Source: Prevotellaceae bacterium (GTDB lineage: Bacteria; Bacteroidota; Bacteroidia; Bacteroidales; UBA932). From it: a DNA stretch of 5,202 nucleotides. The notes beneath the pieces are model-generated. The model did not search any database. It was given only the letters and a program-made list of their open reading frames with translations, and was not told the DNA's origin. The stretch lies in assembly GCA_031258755.1 (NCBI GenBank), contig JAIRMK010000014.1, forward strand, positions 1 to 5,202. Reading direction: 5' to 3'. Position numbers and translations under genes: made by a program. This document shows positions 1 through 5,202 of this stretch, one piece after another; position 1 is the first letter of the stretch, and the number at the start of each line of letters is the position of its first letter.

Positions 1-974
1 GTCATGGAGGCGGCAACGGCCTTGCGAATTGCACTTCCTTCTTCGCGTAAATTAAATGCATATTCGAACATCATGGCGGCCGATAAAATGGTGGCCAGCG
101 GATTGGCTATATTTTTACCTGCCGCCTGCGGGTATGAGCCGTGGATGGGCTCAAACACAGCGGTGTGTACGCCGATAGACGCCGACGGCAACATGCCCAA
201 AGAGCCGGTGATGACGGAGGCTTCGTCTGTTAATATGTCGCCGAACATGTTTTCGGTCACCATAACGTCAAAACTTCCCGGCCATTGTATCAATCTCATC
301 GCTGCATTGTCCACAAACATGTATTCGGTTTCCACTTCCGGATATTCTTTTTCGATACACTGGGCTACTTCGCGCCACAAGCGTGATGTGGCCAACACAT
401 TGGCTTTATCGACAATCGTCAGTTTTTTCCGGCGCCGGGTTGCATATCCGTATGCTAAGCGCACAATGCGCGCTATTTCTTCACGCGAATAGACGCATGT
501 GTCATAAGCGATGTTGCCGTCTTCGCTACGCCCCTGCGGACGGCCGAAATAAAGCCCGCCTGTAAGTTCGCGGATGCACATGAAGTCAACGCCCTCGATT
601 AAATCGGCGCGCAAAGGCGATTTATGCCGCAATGAGGGGAATGTTGTCACAGGACGTATATTGGCATACAATCCCAGTTTCTTGCGCATAGCGAGTAATC
701 CCTGTTCGGGGCGTACTTTTGCGGCCGGATTATGGTCATATTCCGGCGAGCCTATTGCGCCAAATAGTACCGCATCGCTCTGCATGCAGCATTCATGCGT
801 TTCATCCGGATAGGGGTTTCCGGTTGCGTCTATCGCACAGGCGCCAACCAGCGCAGTTCTGCAGGTCAATTCATGATTGTATTTTTCGCAGACAGTCTTC
901 ACTACTTTCATGGCCTGTTCAACTATTTCCGGCCCGATACCGTCGCCCGGCAATACTGCTATATTCAGTTTCAT
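1..974 (-). CDS. leuB: 3-isopropylmalate dehydrogenase LeuB (3' end cut off by window edge)
   Basis: LeuB oxidises and decarboxylates 3-isopropylmalate to 2-oxoisocaproate using NAD+, the third step of leucine synthesis, in the cytoplasm. I translated the minus strand from the ATG at 974-972 and found 324 codons open to the left edge with no stop. Family members are about 350-365 residues, so some 30-40 C-terminal residues are missing. Visible family motifs are the N-terminal GDGIGPEI (10-17), ANIRPV (104-109), CIRELTGGLYFG (133-144), the catalytic lysine in DKANVL (K190), the metal-binding aspartates D222 (VDNAAM), D246 and D250 (GDILTDEAS), and the NAD-binding stretch FEPIHGS plus GKNIANPLA (275-294). 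By comparison with the Thermus enzyme, R107, R135, Y142 and K190 fall on substrate or catalytic residues. The ATG overlaps the TGA of the upstream synthase by four bases, so translation is probably coupled. Isocitrate or tartrate dehydrogenase relatives are unlikely given the operon context. Confidence 0.97.
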   Translation of the reverse strand, partial: MKLNIAVLPGDGIGPEIVEQAMKVVKTVCEKYNHELTCRTALVGACAIDATGNPYPDETHECCMQSDAVLFGAIGSPEYDHNPAAKVRPEQGLLAMRKKLGLYANIRPVTTFPSLRHKSPLRADLIEGVDFMCIRELTGGLYFGRPQGRSEDGNIAYDTCVYSREEIARIVRLAYGYATRRRKKLTIVDKANVLATSRLWREVAQCIEKEYPEVETEYMFVDNAAMRLIQWPGSFDVMVTENMFGDILTDEASVITGSLGMLPSASIGVHTAVFEPIHGSYPQAAGKNIANPLATILSAAMMFEYAFNLREEGSAIRKAVAASM

Positions 975-2479
975 TTCTCTATTTTATTAAGCATTTTAAC
1001 TGTGGCTTTTATCGCCGCTTCAATCTGGTCGGCGTCGAGTCCGCGGGTTTTAAATTCGACGCCTTCGTACCGCCATGTTATGACCGTTTGCACGAACGCA
1101 TCCGTGCGGCCACCGGGAGGTATCGATACGGCGTAGTTCGTAAGCATCGGGAACGGACGGTTAAGCGATTTGTATATTTTACGTAAAGCATGGACAAAAG
1201 CATCGTATTGCCCATCTCCCGTTGCCGTATTTTCGTATGCGACGCCGTCAATTTCGACCTTCAGCGTAGCCACAGGTCTCAATCCCTGCGCCAAGGATAA
1301 TGAGTAGTTCAATACTTTAATCTTATTTTCCTGCATATCGTGCCGGAGGACGTCGGAAATGATGTACGGAAGGTCTTCCTGCGTCAATATTTCCTTTTTA
1401 TCGCCAAGTTCTATGACGCGCTGCGTTACTTTGCGCATGGATTCTTCGTCAAGGTCTATGCCGAGCGCTTCAAGGTTTTTGCGGATATTGGCCTTGCCGG
1501 AGGTCTTGCCTAAGGCATATTCACGTGTGCGGCCAAAACGTTCCGGGATAAGGAGGTTGCAGTAAAGGTTATTTTTGTTGTCGCCGTCGGCATGGACGCC
1601 GGCGCATTGTGTAAAGACATTTTCACCTATTACCGGCTGGTTGGGGGCAATGCGTATGCCGGAATACATTTCCACGCTTTGGCTCACGTGATGGATTTTG
1701 TTTTCCACGACATTTGTTTTTTCGTTCAATTGGTCATGGATTACAGCTACAACGCTACTCAGCGCCGCATTGCCGGCACGCTCGCCCAGTCCGGTTACCG
1801 TCACATGTACGCCTTTAACACCGGCGTTCACGGCAGCATAGACGTTAGCTACAGCCAAGCCGTAGTCATTATGCGCATGAAAGTCGAAATGCAGTTCGGG
1901 ATAACGTTTCACCATATCGCAGAAATGTTTATGGGTGTTTTCCGGATTAAGTATGCCGAGCGTATCGGGAAGCATGAAGCGATGAACGCGCAAATGTCTT
2001 AAGGCGTCAACCATCTGGTAAACGTAGCCGGGACAGTCCCGCATACCGCCCGACCAGTCTTCGAGGTATATATTTACATCAATATCCATTTCGCGCGCCA
2101 GCGCAATTTGGCCGGTGATATCTTCAATATGTCGCTCCGGGGTTTTCTTCAATTGTTCGGTGACGTGCTTCAAGGAGCCTTTACACAGCATGTTTATCAC
2201 ACGGCATCCGGCGTCTTTTATCCATTTCAGGGACAGTCCGTCGTCAACAAAACCTAAAACCTCAAGACGGTTGAGGCAATTTTTCTGTGTCGCCCAGCCG
2301 GATATGTTTTTGACGGCGTCGAACTCACCGTCCGACACGCGGGCGGAGGCAATCTCCACACGATCCACATTCAACTCCTCAATCAGCAATCGCGCTATTG
2401 ATTTTTTCTCATGCACGGAAAAAGAAACTCCGTTCGTCTGTTCTCCGTCGCGAAGCGTCGTGTCCATTATTTCTATCAT
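971..2479 (-). CDS. 2-isopropylmalate synthase / citramalate synthase family protein (LeuA-like, DRE-TIM enzyme with LeuA regulatory domain)
   Basis: This enzyme condenses acetyl-CoA with a 2-oxoacid: 2-oxoisovalerate if it is an isopropylmalate synthase, pyruvate if it is a citramalate synthase. It has 502 residues, within the usual range of about 490-525. The TIM-barrel domain (about 1-285) has DTTLRDGEQ at 6-14 (R10, D11, E13), PDTLG at 171-175, the metal-binding HAHND at 201-205 (H201, H203) and GLGERAGNA at 230-238. A linker with CAGVHADG (292-299) and LGKTSGKANIR (323-333) leads to a C-terminal LeuA-type allosteric domain (about 385-502) with GDGQYDAF (421-428). The usual SxEDAxR-type segment of LeuA is replaced by YLEDWSGGMRD (138-148), so specificity cannot be assigned by motif. 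The ATG at 2479 overlaps the leuD stop (ATGA), and its TGA overlaps the leuB start. The place in the leu operon favours a role in leucine synthesis, but a citramalate role using the same LeuCD and LeuB is possible, so no gene symbol is given. Confidence 0.93.
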   Translation of the reverse strand: MIEIMDTTLRDGEQTNGVSFSVHEKKSIARLLIEELNVDRVEIASARVSDGEFDAVKNISGWATQKNCLNRLEVLGFVDDGLSLKWIKDAGCRVINMLCKGSLKHVTEQLKKTPERHIEDITGQIALAREMDIDVNIYLEDWSGGMRDCPGYVYQMVDALRHLRVHRFMLPDTLGILNPENTHKHFCDMVKRYPELHFDFHAHNDYGLAVANVYAAVNAGVKGVHVTVTGLGERAGNAALSSVVAVIHDQLNEKTNVVENKIHHVSQSVEMYSGIRIAPNQPVIGENVFTQCAGVHADGDNKNNLYCNLLIPERFGRTREYALGKTSGKANIRKNLEALGIDLDEESMRKVTQRVIELGDKKEILTQEDLPYIISDVLRHDMQENKIKVLNYSLSLAQGLRPVATLKVEIDGVAYENTATGDGQYDAFVHALRKIYKSLNRPFPMLTNYAVSIPPGGRTDAFVQTVITWRYEGVEFKTRGLDADQIEAAIKATVKMLNKIEK

Positions 2480-3060
2480 AACCGCTCGTATTCCTCTATT
2501 TTTTGTTTGTTTGTCAGCAAATAGTCAATGTCATCCAAACCGTTTATAAGGCAATGTTTTTTATAGGTGTTGATTTCAAAATTCTCGCTTTTTCCCGTGG
2601 ACATGTTTGTTATCCGCTGTTCCGGAAGATTGACTTCCACTGCTGTTTCGGGATTTTCCGCTATGGAGGCGAAGAGCGCCGCAAGGAACGGCTCACTCAC
2701 CACAACAGGAAGGACGCCGTTGTTCAATTCGTTGTTCTTGTGTATGTCGGCAAAGAAGCTGGATACAACGACGCGAAAGCCATATCCGGCGATAGCCCAG
2801 GCCGCGTGTTCACGGCTCGAGCCGCATCCGAAATTCTTGCCTGCCACAAGGATTTTTCCACTGTACCGTGGGTCGTTCAGTACGAATGTTTCAATCTTAT
2901 TTCCCTGTTTGTCGTAACGCCAGTCATGAAACAGGTTCGCTCCAAAACCTTCTTTCGTTGTGGCTTTCAGGAAGCGTGCCGGAATGATTTGGTCCGTATC
3001 CACATTTTCTAAAGGAAGGGGAACACAAGTGCTTCGCAGTATCTCAAATTTTTCTTTCAT
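2476..3060 (-). CDS. leuD: 3-isopropylmalate dehydratase small subunit LeuD
   Basis: LeuD is the small (swivel-domain) subunit of isopropylmalate isomerase. With LeuC it converts 2-isopropylmalate to 3-isopropylmalate through a dehydrated intermediate. Diagnostic sequences are ENVDTDQIIPARF near the N terminus, GKNFGCGSSREHAAWA, which supplies the substrate-contacting loop, and the C-terminal FEINTYKKHCLINGLDDIDYLL. From the ATG at 3060 the protein has 194 residues, close to the usual length of about 200. I chose this start because homologues begin with a short MKxKF-type lead-in, and it sits four bases after the leuC TAG. An in-frame ATG at 3072 would add MHSD and overlap the leuC end by eight bases. 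Neither start has a clear ribosome binding site, so the choice rests on family alignment. The TGA at 2478-2476 overlaps the next gene's ATG. The pairing with leuC makes a homoaconitase or citraconase-only role less likely. Confidence 0.97.
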   Translation of the reverse strand: MKEKFEILRSTCVPLPLENVDTDQIIPARFLKATTKEGFGANLFHDWRYDKQGNKIETFVLNDPRYSGKILVAGKNFGCGSSREHAAWAIAGYGFRVVVSSFFADIHKNNELNNGVLPVVVSEPFLAALFASIAENPETAVEVNLPEQRITNMSTGKSENFEINTYKKHCLINGLDDIDYLLTNKQKIEEYERL

Positions 3061-3064
3061 GTCG

Positions 3065-4465
3065 CTATGCATTAATCATCAATCTCGGGTCTGTTACTTT
3101 TCCGGTTACGGCGGCGGCGGCGGCCACAAGGGGACTTGCCAGCAAAGTTCTCGAGCCGGGCCCCTGGCGTCCTTCAAAATTGCGGTTTGAGGTGGAAACG
3201 GCATATTTGCCTGCCGGAATTTTGTCATCGTTCATCGCAAGGCACGCCGAGCATCCCGGCTGGCGCAGTTCGAAGCCTGCATCTGCAAATATGCCGTCAA
3301 GCCCCTCCGCACGAATTTGCGCATCCACCATCCATGAGCCGGGCACAAGCCATGCCGTAACCCCCGGCGCTTTCTTCCGGCCTTTCACAATGGCGGCGAA
3401 CATCCTGAAGTCTTCTATGCGGCCGTTTGTGCAGGAGCCCAGAAAGACATAGTCAACCGGCTTTCCAATCAGCGGGTCGCCTTCATTGAAGCCCATATAT
3501 TCAAGCGACTTCCGGTAAGAGGCGCGGCCGGCTTCGGGCGTTGAAGAGGATAACGGAATCGTTTGCGTTATGCCTGTGCCCATACCCGGATTGGTACCGT
3601 AGGTAATCATCGGTTCGATATCTTCGGCGCGGAACACGACTTCCTTATCAAATACCGCATCGCTGCCACTTCCGAGCGTTTTCCAGTAAGCCACAGCCTT
3701 GTCCCATGCTTCGCCCTGAGGCGCATATTCGCGACCTTTTAAATAGGCGAACGTTGTTTCGTCGGGCGCCACCATGCCGCCCCGTGCGCCCATTTCTATC
3801 GAGAGGTTACACAAGGTGAGGCGCCCTTCCATCGTCATACTGCGCACCACCGCGCCGGTATATTCAACGAAGTAGCCTGTCGCGCCGCCGGTCGTCATCA
3901 TGGCAATCACATACAGCGCGACGTCTTTCGCCGTAACGCCCTTTCCGAGCCGGCCATCTATAGTGATACGCATGGTTTTCGGCTTCTGCTGCAAGATACA
4001 TTGCGAGGCAAGCGCCATTTCCACCTCGCTTGTCCCAATCCCGAAGGCGACCGCGCCCATTGCGCCGTGCGTGGAGGTATGGCTGTCGCCGCAAACAATC
4101 GTCATTCCCGGCAGCGTAAGTCCCCTCTCGGGGGCAACCACATGGATAATCCCATTCTTGGGATGCATCATCCCAAAATGGGTCAGGCCAAAATCCGACG
4201 CATTCTTCTGCAGTGTGTCGACCTGCGCTTTTGACACAGGGTCTTCAATCGGTTTATCCTGATTGCGGGTGGGCGTATTGTGGTCGGGCATGCAAAAGAT
4301 ACGCTCCGGCCGAAAGGGCTTCAGCCCCCGCTCCCGGAGTCCGGCAAAGGCCTGCGGGCTTGTTACCTCATGACAGTAAAGCCTGTCTACATACAATTGC
4401 ACCGGGCCATCTTCGACAGCGGCCACCACATGCGCGTCCCATATTTTATCAAACAGTGTGTTCAT
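3065..4465 (-). CDS. leuC: 3-isopropylmalate dehydratase large subunit LeuC
   Basis: LeuC is the catalytic iron-sulfur subunit of isopropylmalate isomerase, an aconitase-family enzyme working with LeuD in the cytoplasm. At 466 residues it is full length and almost co-linear with the E. coli protein. The three [4Fe-4S] ligands are at C345 (GSCTNGR), C405 and C408 (PGCSACLAMN), matching the spacing of C347/C407/C410 in E. coli. Other conserved blocks are the opening MNTLFDKIWD, MPDHNTPT (59-66), GDSHTSTHGAMGA (126-138), GARGGMVAPDETT (226-238) and TSNRNFEGRQGPGSR near the C terminus. An AGGG lies one base before the ATG, too close for normal Shine-Dalgarno use, which suits a Bacteroidota gene. 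It is the first gene of the operon, with a TATCTTTG promoter element 24-31 bases upstream of the ATG. The coding sequence contains a strong inverted repeat at 4151-4182, described separately. Confidence 0.98.
   Translation of the reverse strand: MNTLFDKIWDAHVVAAVEDGPVQLYVDRLYCHEVTSPQAFAGLRERGLKPFRPERIFCMPDHNTPTRNQDKPIEDPVSKAQVDTLQKNASDFGLTHFGMMHPKNGIIHVVAPERGLTLPGMTIVCGDSHTSTHGAMGAVAFGIGTSEVEMALASQCILQQKPKTMRITIDGRLGKGVTAKDVALYVIAMMTTGGATGYFVEYTGAVVRSMTMEGRLTLCNLSIEMGARGGMVAPDETTFAYLKGREYAPQGEAWDKAVAYWKTLGSGSDAVFDKEVVFRAEDIEPMITYGTNPGMGTGITQTIPLSSSTPEAGRASYRKSLEYMGFNEGDPLIGKPVDYVFLGSCTNGRIEDFRMFAAIVKGRKKAPGVTAWLVPGSWMVDAQIRAEGLDGIFADAGFELRQPGCSACLAMNDDKIPAGKYAVSTSNRNFEGRQGPGSRTLLASPLVAAAAAVTGKVTDPRLMINA
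4151..4182 (-). other. Strong hairpin-forming inverted repeat inside leuC
   Basis: On the plus strand 4151-4165 (CCCATTCTTGGGATG) and 4169-4182 (CATCCCAAAATGGG) are reverse complements over 14 base pairs with one bulged base (C4157) and a three-base loop. In the leuC mRNA it covers codons for about residues 97-106 (GMMHPKNG region). No U-run follows, so it is not a classical terminator. It may be a chance result of the protein sequence or a real mRNA structure. Confidence 0.7.
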
Positions 4466-4488
4466 TCCCTGATATGCTGTGTCGGGCG

Positions 4489-4523
4489 CAAAGATAGCAA
4501 ATTAATTGTGAATTATGCGAAAA
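4489..4523 (-). promoter_or_regulatory. Candidate Bacteroidota-type promoter for the leuC-leuD-synthase-leuB operon
   Basis: Read on the minus strand, 4496-4489 is TATCTTTG, a full match to the TAnnTTTG -7 element of the main sigma factor in Bacteroidota. A TTTTCG stretch at 4523-4518 lies 21 bases upstream and is a weak match to the -33 TTTG/TTG element. Transcription would begin about 5-8 bases after the -7 element, leaving a leader of only about 15-20 bases before the leuC ATG at 4465. Such a short leader leaves no room for a classical attenuator or a riboswitch, so any leucine response would have to act at initiation. The element match and position are seen directly, while the start point is inferred. 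Confidence 0.6.
4503..4515. repeat. 13-base interrupted palindrome in the leu promoter spacer (possible operator)
   Basis: TAATT-GTG-AATTA is a perfect inverted repeat with 5-base arms and a 3-base centre. It lies between the proposed -33 and -7 elements, where a bound repressor would block RNA polymerase. The arms are pure A/T, so chance is a serious alternative in an AT-rich intergenic stretch. Confidence 0.3.
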
Positions 4524-4566
4524 CCGCGAGAAATTGACCCACGCATGCTGTCAGGTATGCAACCAC

Positions 4567-4583
4567 TGTCCCTTTCCGGGACA
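4567..4583. repeat. 17-base palindrome TGTCCC-N5-GGGACA between the small ORF and leuC
   Basis: TGTCCC and GGGACA are exact reverse complements separated by five bases (TTTCC). Neither strand has a run of T after the arms, so this is not a typical intrinsic terminator. It could still be a weak terminator for the upstream PIN cassette, since it begins 40 bases after that cassette's last stop codon, or a protein-binding site about 80-100 bases upstream of the proposed leu transcription start. Short direct repeats ATGCAA (4557-4562 and 4584-4589) flank it. Confidence 0.35.
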
Positions 4584-4622
4584 ATGCAATCCTTAAACTT
4601 CTAATTTATGGAATTTTTATGT

Positions 4623-4823
4623 TCAATGAGAGGAGTTGGCAAATTTCGTGCCTTCCGGCCATAAAAAATACGTGCGCCGATGTTGCTCTGTTTCTTCTAA
4701 CAATTCCCTTGGCGTCATATTCATGTGGTGACGACTATTTTTGTCTCTGATTTCGCGCAATAATTGCATAATGCCGGGAATTATCACCGGTTCAGGTAAA
4801 GGGGGCAAATTAGTTGACTTCAT
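4623..4823 (-). CDS. Small protein of 66 residues coupled to the PIN gene, candidate antitoxin partner
   Basis: I do not recognise a named family with certainty. The ATG at 4823-4821 overlaps the stop of the PIN-domain gene by four bases (ATGA), so the two are almost surely co-transcribed and translationally coupled. The protein has a proline-rich start (PPLPEP, 7-12), a likely helix IMQLLREIRDKN (18-29), a second basic-acidic segment TPRELLEETEQHRR (37-50) and a tail ending FANSSH. There is no signal peptide or membrane segment. Small proteins with a central helix of the type EvRxIRE are common beside PIN-domain toxins of this kind, so an antitoxin or accessory role is a reasonable inference, although the toxin-first order is reversed from classical vapBC. 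It lies in AT-rich sequence unlike leuC. The gene ends 157 bases before leuC, which has its own promoter. Confidence 0.65.
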   Translation of the reverse strand: MKSTNLPPLPEPVIIPGIMQLLREIRDKNSRHHMNMTPRELLEETEQHRRTYFLWPEGTKFANSSH

Positions 4824-5202
4824 GACTTAATTAATGTTTTTGGTGTGATTATTTCTATTATAGGGTAACCGAGTACATGATTTATTCTATTGTAACTTTC
4901 AATTCGGGCAACGTTTACAATATGTTTAAAATTCCAACTGACTAATGCGTCGGCTTTGTAAATGGTGGCCATTGCTATATGCCGGCAATCATCAAAACTT
5001 GTTTTTCCTACAACTTTGGCATCAATATATCGGGTTGTCAGCAGCACAACTTCCGGTGTTGATGTTATACGCTCTATGTATTCAGGAGGCACAGTTTGCA
5101 GTAGTGTCCTGACGTGAGCAGGCGCAAGCACTAATTCTTGTTCCAAGATGTCAGACAGTAAAATTATGTACTCACCGTGTCTTACACGCTCAAAGAAGGG
5201 AA
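4820..5202 (-). CDS. PIN-domain protein, VapC-like, N-terminus beyond window edge
   Basis: PIN domains are metal-dependent ribonucleases, often the toxin of VapBC-type toxin-antitoxin pairs. The minus-strand frame is open from the right edge (position 5200 is the first complete codon) to the TGA at 4822-4820, giving 126 residues. A TTG at 5146 could be taken as a start, but the frame upstream of it (FFERVRHGEYIILLSDI) reads as natural PIN sequence, so the true start and the first catalytic aspartate lie outside. Visible parts are the second-motif acid near SDILEQEL, the third-motif aspartate in FDDCRHIAMA, and DALVSWNFKHIVN. In this last motif the position often held by aspartate in VapC is asparagine, as in the WNxxHI subgroup of PIN proteins I recall. 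The C-terminal YPIIEIITPKTLI is also typical of that subgroup. Hand counts give about 35-48% GC, well below the leu genes, which suggests acquisition. Activity as a toxin is inferred. Confidence 0.85.
   Translation of the reverse strand, partial: PFFERVRHGEYIILLSDILEQELVLAPAHVRTLLQTVPPEYIERITSTPEVVLLTTRYIDAKVVGKTSFDDCRHIAMATIYKADALVSWNFKHIVNVARIESYNRINHVLGYPIIEIITPKTLIKS

Noticed and set aside
4..492. Long plus-strand open frame opposite leuB
   Set aside because: The minus strand codes for an unmistakable LeuB across this whole stretch, and the plus-strand protein shows no recognisable family pattern. It is an antisense shadow.
1592..2002. Plus-strand open frame of 136 codons opposite the synthase gene
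   Set aside because: It lies fully inside a well-supported gene on the other strand, and its product has no domain I can recognise.
3106..3125. Run of GGC/GCC triplets near the 3' end of leuC
   Set aside because: It encodes a short alanine run in the C-terminal region of LeuC, where alanine-rich sequence before VTG is normal for the family. It is not a notable microsatellite.
3900..4262. Plus-strand open frame of 120 codons opposite leuC
   Set aside because: It is antisense to conserved LeuC blocks, including GDSHTSTHGAMGA, and has no supporting promoter or family match.
4317..4328. GGGC-TTCA-GCCC small inverted repeat in leuC
   Set aside because: Four-base arms in GC-rich coding sequence are expected by chance, and no T-run follows.
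4502..4546. Possible leu leader peptide (14 residues, minus strand) upstream of leuC
   Set aside because: Its reading MRGSISRGFRIIHN has no leucine codons, and it lies upstream of the proposed promoter, so it would not be in the leu transcript.
5144..5146. TTG as the start codon of the PIN-domain gene
   Set aside because: The frame stays open to the window edge with PIN-like sequence upstream. A start here would also leave a protein lacking the first part of the fold.
1..5202. tRNA, rRNA, CRISPR array, insertion sequence or riboswitch
   Set aside because: I saw no regularly spaced repeats, no transposase reading frame, no tRNA-like cloverleaf and no long structured leader. Almost all of the window is coding sequence.

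Overview
The window holds most of a leucine-biosynthesis operon on the minus strand, preceded on the same strand by a two-gene cassette that looks like a PIN-domain toxin-antitoxin module. The organism is most likely a Bacteroidota member, probably Bacteroidales. Three things support this: a Bacteroidota-type promoter element (TAnnTTTG, seen as TATCTTTG) just upstream of leuC, little or no usable Shine-Dalgarno sequence before the genes, and protein wording such as the LeuC start MNTLFDKIWD and the leuC-leuD-synthase-leuB order that I associate with that phylum. This assignment is an inference from the sequence alone.

Layout, read in the direction of transcription (right to left). Positions 5202 to 4820 carry the C-terminal part of a PIN-domain protein whose start lies outside the window. 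Positions 4823 to 4623 carry a 66-residue small protein that overlaps the PIN gene by four bases (ATGA). A 157-base gap (4466-4622) holds the leu promoter, a 17-base palindrome and a 13-base palindrome inside the promoter spacer. Then come leuC (4465-3065), leuD (3060 or 3072 to 2476), a 502-residue 2-isopropylmalate/citramalate synthase-family enzyme (2479-971), and leuB (974 to the left edge, where about the last 30-40 residues are cut off). No gap of more than 300 bases lacks a gene.

The leu genes are packed as a translationally coupled chain, with four-base ATGA overlaps at leuD/synthase and synthase/leuB and contact or overlap at leuC/leuD. LeuCD isomerises 2-isopropylmalate to 3-isopropylmalate and LeuB oxidises and decarboxylates it to 2-oxoisocaproate. 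The synthase makes either the leucine precursor 2-isopropylmalate or citramalate, for which LeuCD and LeuB would also serve as the next enzymes on a route to 2-oxobutyrate and isoleucine. No second, canonical leuA is seen in the window.

The PIN cassette is clearly more AT-rich in hand-counted lines (about 35-48% GC, against about 53-63% in sampled lines of leuC and leuB), which fits a mobile or recently acquired module beside a housekeeping operon. The window is mostly ordinary. The points most worth a second look are the specificity of the synthase, the candidate reversed-order toxin-antitoxin pair, and an unusually strong hairpin inside the leuC coding sequence.
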